From Streptomyces sp. NRRL S-646 (GTDB lineage Bacteria > Actinomycetota > Actinomycetes > Streptomycetales > Streptomycetaceae), in NCBI RefSeq assembly GCF_000720765.1, contig NZ_JODC01000027.1, positions 17,989-81,988 on the forward strand: DNA of 64,000 bases, read 5' to 3'. Below, in pieces: positions 60,236 through 64,000 of the stretch. Within the stretch, counting starts at the first letter, position 1. The number at the start of each line of letters is the position of its first letter. The notes under the pieces are model-generated. The model saw only the letters and a program-made list of their open reading frames with translations, searched no databases and was not told the DNA's origin. A program made the position numbers and the translations under genes.

Positions 60236-60831
60236 CCGGTGTGGCCCGTGTCGTTCACCCGATCGAGGAGGAGTCCTACCGGCGGCTGCGTGCCCGTCTG
60301 GACACCTCGCACTTCCCTCCGCTGACGCGGGCGGTGGTGGAGCGGGTCGTCCACTCCGCCGCCGACCTCGACTACGCGACCGATCTCGTCATGGACGAGG
60401 GCGCCTTGGAAAAGGCGTATGACGCCCTGCACGGCGGGGCGCCCGTCGTCGTGGACGTGGAGATGGTCGCGGCCGGGATCACCCGGCGCGAGACGGTGTG
60501 CCGGCTCAGGGACGCCGTGGCCGGCCCCGGACTGACCCGTTCGGCGCACGCGATACGGCTCGCCTACGAGCAGGTCGGCCCGGGTGCCCTCTGGGTGATC
60601 GGCAACGCGCCGACCGCCCTGGAGGAGCTGCTGACCCTGGACGCCTCCCCCGCACTCGTCATCGGCCTCCCCGTCGGCTTCGTCGGCGCGGTCGAGTCCA
60701 AGGCCGCGTTGCGCGAGAGCGGGCTGCCCGCCGTGAGCAACGTGTCCGAGAAGGGCGGCTCGGCGGTCGCGTCGGCCGCACTGAACGCCCTGCTGTACCA
60801 CCCCACTTCGTACTCCGAGGAGAAATCGTGA
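60232..60831 (+). CDS. cobH: precorrin-8X methylmutase CobH (CbiC)
   Basis: 199 residues; moves the methyl group from C11 to C12. Conserved IEEESYRRL at the start, RVVHSAADLDYA with the active histidine, VDVEMVAAGI and IGLPVGFVGAVESKAAL. GTG start overlapping the cobJ stop by 4 bases. Firm by sequence pattern. Confidence 0.95.
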   Translation: MTGVARVVHPIEEESYRRLRARLDTSHFPPLTRAVVERVVHSAADLDYATDLVMDEGALEKAYDALHGGAPVVVDVEMVAAGITRRETVCRLRDAVAGPGLTRSAHAIRLAYEQVGPGALWVIGNAPTALEELLTLDASPALVIGLPVGFVGAVESKAALRESGLPAVSNVSEKGGSAVASAALNALLYHPTSYSEEKS

Positions 60832-61754
60832 CCACCCCGCCGCCCGCCCTGCTCATCGCCGGCCATGGCACCCGGGACGAGGCCGGAGCCGAGGCGTTCC
60901 GCGACTTCGTACGGCAGCTGGGGGACCGGCACCCCGACCTGCCCGTCGCGGGCGGCTTCATCGAGCTGTCGCCGCCGCCACTCGGCGAGGCGGTCGCCGA
61001 ACTGGTGGAGCGGGGGGTACGGCGTTTCGCCGCCGTACCGCTGATGCTGGTGTCCGCCGGGCACGCCAAGGGCGACATCCCGGCGGCCCTGTCCCGCGAG
61101 AAGGAGCGCCACCCGGGGATCTCGTACACGTACGGGCGTCCGCTGGGCCCGCACCCCTCGCTGCTGTCGGTCCTGGAGCGACGGCTGGACGAGGCGCTCG
61201 GTCAGGCCGCGCGTACACCTCAGGACCGGGCCGACGTGACCGTGCTCCTTGTGGGGCGCGGCTCGACGGACCCCGACGCCAACGCCGAGGTGTACAAGGC
61301 GGCACGGCTGCTGTGGGAGGGCCGCGGCTACGCGGGCGTGGAGACGGCGTTCGTGTCGCTGGCGGCGCCGGACGTGCCGAGCGGCCTGGACCGGTGCGCG
61401 AGGCTGGGCGCCAAGCGGATCGTGGTCCTCCCCTACTTCCTGTTCACCGGCATCCTGCCGGACCGGGTGCGGCAGCAGACCGAGGGCTGGGCGGCCGCGC
61501 ACCCGGAGGTCGAGGTGCGGTCGGCCGATGTCATCGGGCCCGAGCCCGAGCTGCTGGACCTGGTGATGGAGCGCTACGAGGAGGCCGTCAAGGGCGATCT
61601 GCGCATGAACTGCGACTCGTGCGTGTACCGGATCGCGCTGCCGGGCTTCGAGGACAAGGTGGGGCTGCCGCAGCAGCCGCACTTCCACCCGGACGACGAC
61701 GGTCACCATCACCACCACGGTCACCACCACGGCGGGCACGCCCATGCGCACTGA
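60828..61754 (+). CDS. cbiX: CbiX-type cobalt chelatase with His-rich tail
   Basis: 308 residues. Two CbiX domains: the first with GHGTRDEAG (catalytic His) and GGFIELSPPPLGEAV, the second with VGRGSTDPDANAEVYK. Near the end is MNCDSC, the MxCxxC iron-sulfur motif reported for large CbiX, and then a tail of almost only His and Gly (HHHHHGHHHGGHAHAH) likely to bind cobalt. Inserts cobalt into sirohydrochlorin in the early route. GTG start within the cobH stop overlap; its end overlaps cobC by 11 bases. Confidence 0.93.
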   Translation: MTTPPPALLIAGHGTRDEAGAEAFRDFVRQLGDRHPDLPVAGGFIELSPPPLGEAVAELVERGVRRFAAVPLMLVSAGHAKGDIPAALSREKERHPGISYTYGRPLGPHPSLLSVLERRLDEALGQAARTPQDRADVTVLLVGRGSTDPDANAEVYKAARLLWEGRGYAGVETAFVSLAAPDVPSGLDRCARLGAKRIVVLPYFLFTGILPDRVRQQTEGWAAAHPEVEVRSADVIGPEPELLDLVMERYEEAVKGDLRMNCDSCVYRIALPGFEDKVGLPQQPHFHPDDDGHHHHHGHHHGGHAHAH

Positions 61755-62808
61755 GCACGATCTCCGTCACCACGGTGACGCCGAGGTGCGCGACGACGGC
61801 TCCGCCCTCGTCGACCTGGCGGTGAACGTCCGCGCGGACACACCCCCCGCCTGGCTGCGCGAGCGCATCGCGGGCTCGCTCGGCTCCCTCGCGGCCTATC
61901 CGGACGGACGGGCCGCGCGGGCGGCGGTGGCGGCGCGGCACGGCCTCCCGGTGGAGCGGGTGCTGCTGACAGCGGGTGCCGCCGAGGCCTTCGTGCTGCT
62001 CGCCCGCGCCCTGAAGGTGCGCCGGCCGGTCGTCGTGCACCCGCAGTTCACGGAGCCGGAGGCGGCGCTGCGGGACGCGGGCCACACCGTGGACCGGGTG
62101 CTGCTGCGCGAGGAGGACGGCTTCCGCCTGGACCCGGCGGCGGTCCCCGAGGACGCGGACCTGGTGGTGATCGGCAACCCGACGAACCCGACGTCCGTCC
62201 TGCACCCCGCCGCGACCGTTGCCCAACTCGCCCGCCCCGGGCGGACGTTGGTCGTGGACGAGGCCTTCATGGACGCGGTGCCGGGTGAGCGGGAGGCGCT
62301 GGCCGGGCGGACGGACGTCCCTGGGCTCGTGGTGCTGCGCAGCCTGACCAAGACCTGGGGGCTGGCCGGACTGCGGATCGGCTACGTCCTCGCCGCCCCT
62401 GAGACGATCGCAGAACTGGAGTGCGCCCAGCCCCTGTGGCCGGTGTCGACGCCAGCGCTGGCCGCCGCCGAGGCCTGCATGGGACCGCAGGCCCTGGCGG
62501 AGGCGGCGCACGCGGCGCACCGCATCGCCGCCGACCGGGCCCATCTCGTCGCCGGACTGGCCGAGTTCGCCTCGGACGGACTGCGGGTGGCACAGCCCGC
62601 CGAGGGCCCCTTCGTCCTCGTACGCCTGCCTCGGGCGGCCGCGGTGCGCGGCCATCTGCGGGACCTTGGATTCGCGGTACGGCGCGGGGACACGTTCCCG
62701 GGGCTGAGCGAGGAGTGGCTGCGCCTGGCGGTACGGGACAGGGCGACGGTCAACACCTTCTTGCAGGCACTGGACCGAGCACTGACGCTGGCGTCGGCGG
62801 GCCGCTGA
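61744..62808 (+). CDS. cobC: Rv2231c-type CobC, PLP-dependent aminotransferase-like enzyme
   Basis: 354 residues, fold-type I PLP enzyme of the histidinol-phosphate aminotransferase-like class. PLP lysine in RSLTKTWGLAGLRIGY; NPTNPTSV and DEAFMDAVPGE upstream. Likely makes the aminopropanol moiety (threonine-phosphate decarboxylation) or related precursor. ATG 61744 sits inside the cbiX tail codons. Last gene of the cobalamin block; an intergenic repeat follows. Confidence 0.9.
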   Translation: MRTEHDLRHHGDAEVRDDGSALVDLAVNVRADTPPAWLRERIAGSLGSLAAYPDGRAARAAVAARHGLPVERVLLTAGAAEAFVLLARALKVRRPVVVHPQFTEPEAALRDAGHTVDRVLLREEDGFRLDPAAVPEDADLVVIGNPTNPTSVLHPAATVAQLARPGRTLVVDEAFMDAVPGEREALAGRTDVPGLVVLRSLTKTWGLAGLRIGYVLAAPETIAELECAQPLWPVSTPALAAAEACMGPQALAEAAHAAHRIAADRAHLVAGLAEFASDGLRVAQPAEGPFVLVRLPRAAAVRGHLRDLGFAVRRGDTFPGLSEEWLRLAVRDRATVNTFLQALDRALTLASAGR

Positions 62809-62865
62809 GAGAGAGCCTGTGCACGACCCCCGCCATCCTCCCGAGGGGCGGGGGCTGCGTCCCGA

Positions 62866-62926
62866 CAGGGGCGCGGGGCTGTATCCAATATGCGGCTCCG
62901 CCGCGTGGGCGCGACCAGCCCCCACT
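62866..62926 (+). repeat. dispersed GC-rich repeat, copy 4
   Basis: CAGGGGCGCGGGGCTGTATC, CAATATGCGGCTCCGCCGCG, TGGGCGCGACCAGCC in order. Same family as 33590-33658, in the gap between convergent genes. Confidence 0.8.
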
Positions 62927-62962
62927 GCGCCGCAGACAATGGACGACCCTCCCCGCACAACC

Positions 62963-62983
62963 CGCGGAGCGCTCAGCTCCGCG
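62963..62983. terminator. hairpin at the end of the LAETG gene
   Basis: 8-bp stem CGCGGAGC/GCTCCGCG with a 5-base loop that includes the TGA stop (62973-62975) on the minus strand. Confidence 0.5.
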
Positions 62984-63890
62984 CGCGCCGCGCCAGCGCC
63001 ACCGCCCCGCCGCCCGCCACCAGCAGGGCGATCGCCCCACCCGCGATGTACGGCGTCATGGAGCTGCCGCCGGTCTCAGCGAGACCACTCTCCCCGCCCT
63101 GCACCTTGGTGCCGCCGGAGCTGCCGGAGCCGCTGGAGCTGCCGGAGCCGCTGGAGTCGGCGGAGCCGCCTGCCGGGGCCTCGCAGGTCGCCTTCGCCAG
63201 AGTGAGGGTGCCCTCGACGTCGGCCACGTTCAGCTTCAACGGGTTGACGGAGACCTTGAGTTCGAGGGCGGTGGCGGCCGCCGTACGCGACGTCGTCTCC
63301 GTCTTCGACAGGGCGAGGTGCACCTCACCGATGCCGGCCGCCTTGACCTCCGTGGTGCCGCCGGTCGTCAGGGTGACCTTCTTGCCCAGGACGGTCACCG
63401 AACCGCCCAGGTTCGAGGAGGCGACGGGCTTCTTGCCGGCCTCGCAGACCGCCTTCGAGGTGACCTGCTCCAGCTCGATGAGGGACAGCAGCGGCAGGCC
63501 CGGGACATGGACACTGGCGTCGGCGAGGTTGGTGTAGCCCTCGGCCCTGGCGGAGGTGACGCTCGCCGCGGACTTGGCCGTCTTCGCGTCCAGCACGCTG
63601 AAGGCCCTGCCGCCGTTCACGCCGTCCAGCTTGGCGCTCAGCGCCGTCTTTTCGGCGCTCTGGGGCGCGTCGACCTGGTTGAGCGAGACCGCGAGGGGAA
63701 CGTTCACGGTCTTGTTGAGCAGGGACACGTCGAGCCCGGTGCGCAGGACGACGGCGCTCGCCCGGCCCTGGTCGCCGGTCGCGTGCGCGGCGCCCGCGCC
63801 GGCCAGCGCCGCGGGACCGGCGGCGAGGGCCGTGGCCGTCGCGACGGTGGCGAGACGGCGTGCGGGCATGCGGAAGTTCTTGCCGTTCAA
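62973..63890 (-). CDS. SCO1860-family LAETG-anchored surface protein
   Basis: 305 residues. Signal peptide (RLATVATATALAAGPAALAGAGAAHA), a beta-rich extracellular domain with two separated cysteines, a Ser/Gly linker, then LAETGG, a hydrophobic helix (YIAGGAIALLVAGGGAVALA) and RRARS. This is the sorting signal for class E sortases of high-GC Gram-positives. The family name comes from the S. coelicolor protein SCO1860. Start TTG 63890 has GAGGGG eight bases upstream; ATG 63869 is an alternative. Function in the wall unknown. Confidence 0.85.
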   Translation of the reverse strand: MNGKNFRMPARRLATVATATALAAGPAALAGAGAAHATGDQGRASAVVLRTGLDVSLLNKTVNVPLAVSLNQVDAPQSAEKTALSAKLDGVNGGRAFSVLDAKTAKSAASVTSARAEGYTNLADASVHVPGLPLLSLIELEQVTSKAVCEAGKKPVASSNLGGSVTVLGKKVTLTTGGTTEVKAAGIGEVHLALSKTETTSRTAAATALELKVSVNPLKLNVADVEGTLTLAKATCEAPAGGSADSSGSGSSSGSGSSGGTKVQGGESGLAETGGSSMTPYIAGGAIALLVAGGGAVALARRARS

Positions 63891-64000
63891 GGTGGGGACC
63901 CCTCAGAGGGCGGTATGTGACGCGATGTCACTGTGGATGTCACCGGAACGTGTGCGGCCGCCGCGCAAGCCGATCCGCGCCTGACGCAGAAATCGAGGAG

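Noticed and set aside
61690..61754. Poly-histidine stretch as a cloning tag artefact
   Set aside because: A His-rich tail is a natural feature of large CbiX proteins and is followed in the same DNA by a genuine cobC start.

Overview
The window is chromosomal DNA from a Streptomyces or a very close actinomycete. The G+C content is very high, GTG and TTG starts are common, and stop and start codons often overlap (ATGA, GTGA). The gene set and order (serB, fabI/fabG, tldD/tldE, tyrS, moaA, acetate symporter, twin subtilases, Asp23 cluster, pit, cobalamin operon, LAETG surface protein) match what I remember of the SCO1808 to SCO1860 part of the S. coelicolor core chromosome; I could not check that synteny. 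I see no phage, plasmid, IS transposase, tRNA, rRNA or CRISPR array.

Layout. 1-6.4 kb: 3' part of serB, a SixA-like phosphatase, small membrane peptides, a CynX-type MFS exporter divergent from a FadR-type regulator, and fabG-fabI. 6.7-15.5 kb: tldD-tldE, tyrS, small stress and membrane proteins, moaA, and a DUF485/ActP-type symporter pair. 15.7-27.7 kb: two tandem secreted subtilases, a CaiB-like CoA transferase, a CopD-like protein (with a TTA codon), a zinc alcohol dehydrogenase, a VIT1-like transporter, a decaying acetoacetate-decarboxylase/SDR/amidohydrolase operon, a DEDDh exonuclease with a BRCT-like tail, a zinc-ribbon protein and SURF1. 27.8-36.8 kb: a GH15 enzyme, an atypical SDR, a five-gene Asp23/AmaP envelope-stress cluster, a crotonase, a small HTH protein and an ABC-F ATPase preceded by a 7-codon reading frame. 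36.9-44.3 kb: poorly characterised genes around a 28-bp tandem repeat, an alpha/beta hydrolase, a class II aldolase, a GH25 lysozyme and a PHO-box-controlled phosphate transporter ending at a strong terminator.

44.3-62.8 kb is one biosynthetic block: a cobalamin riboswitch followed by cobD-cobQ-cobN-chlID-like-cobO-cobB-cobI, an inverted ZIP-family metal transporter, then cobM-cobL-cbiG/cobJ-cobH-cbiX-cobC. Almost every junction overlaps by 1-11 bases, so the genes are probably translationally coupled. The block carries both a CobN-type and a CbiX-type cobalt chelatase. An LAETG-anchored surface protein closes the window on the opposite strand.

The least ordinary signal is a set of short dispersed repeats not confined to intergenic DNA. 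A 41-bp element occurs three times: once between genes, once in frame inside an Asp23 gene, and once forming the C-terminus of CobD. A second, about 110-bp, GC-rich element forms an in-frame linker of about 40 residues between the two CobB domains. A roughly 32-bp repeat-like insertion frameshifts an SDR gene. A fragment of a fourth family has expanded into an eight-unit 28-bp tandem array. These short elements appear to be adding peptide segments to otherwise conserved enzymes.
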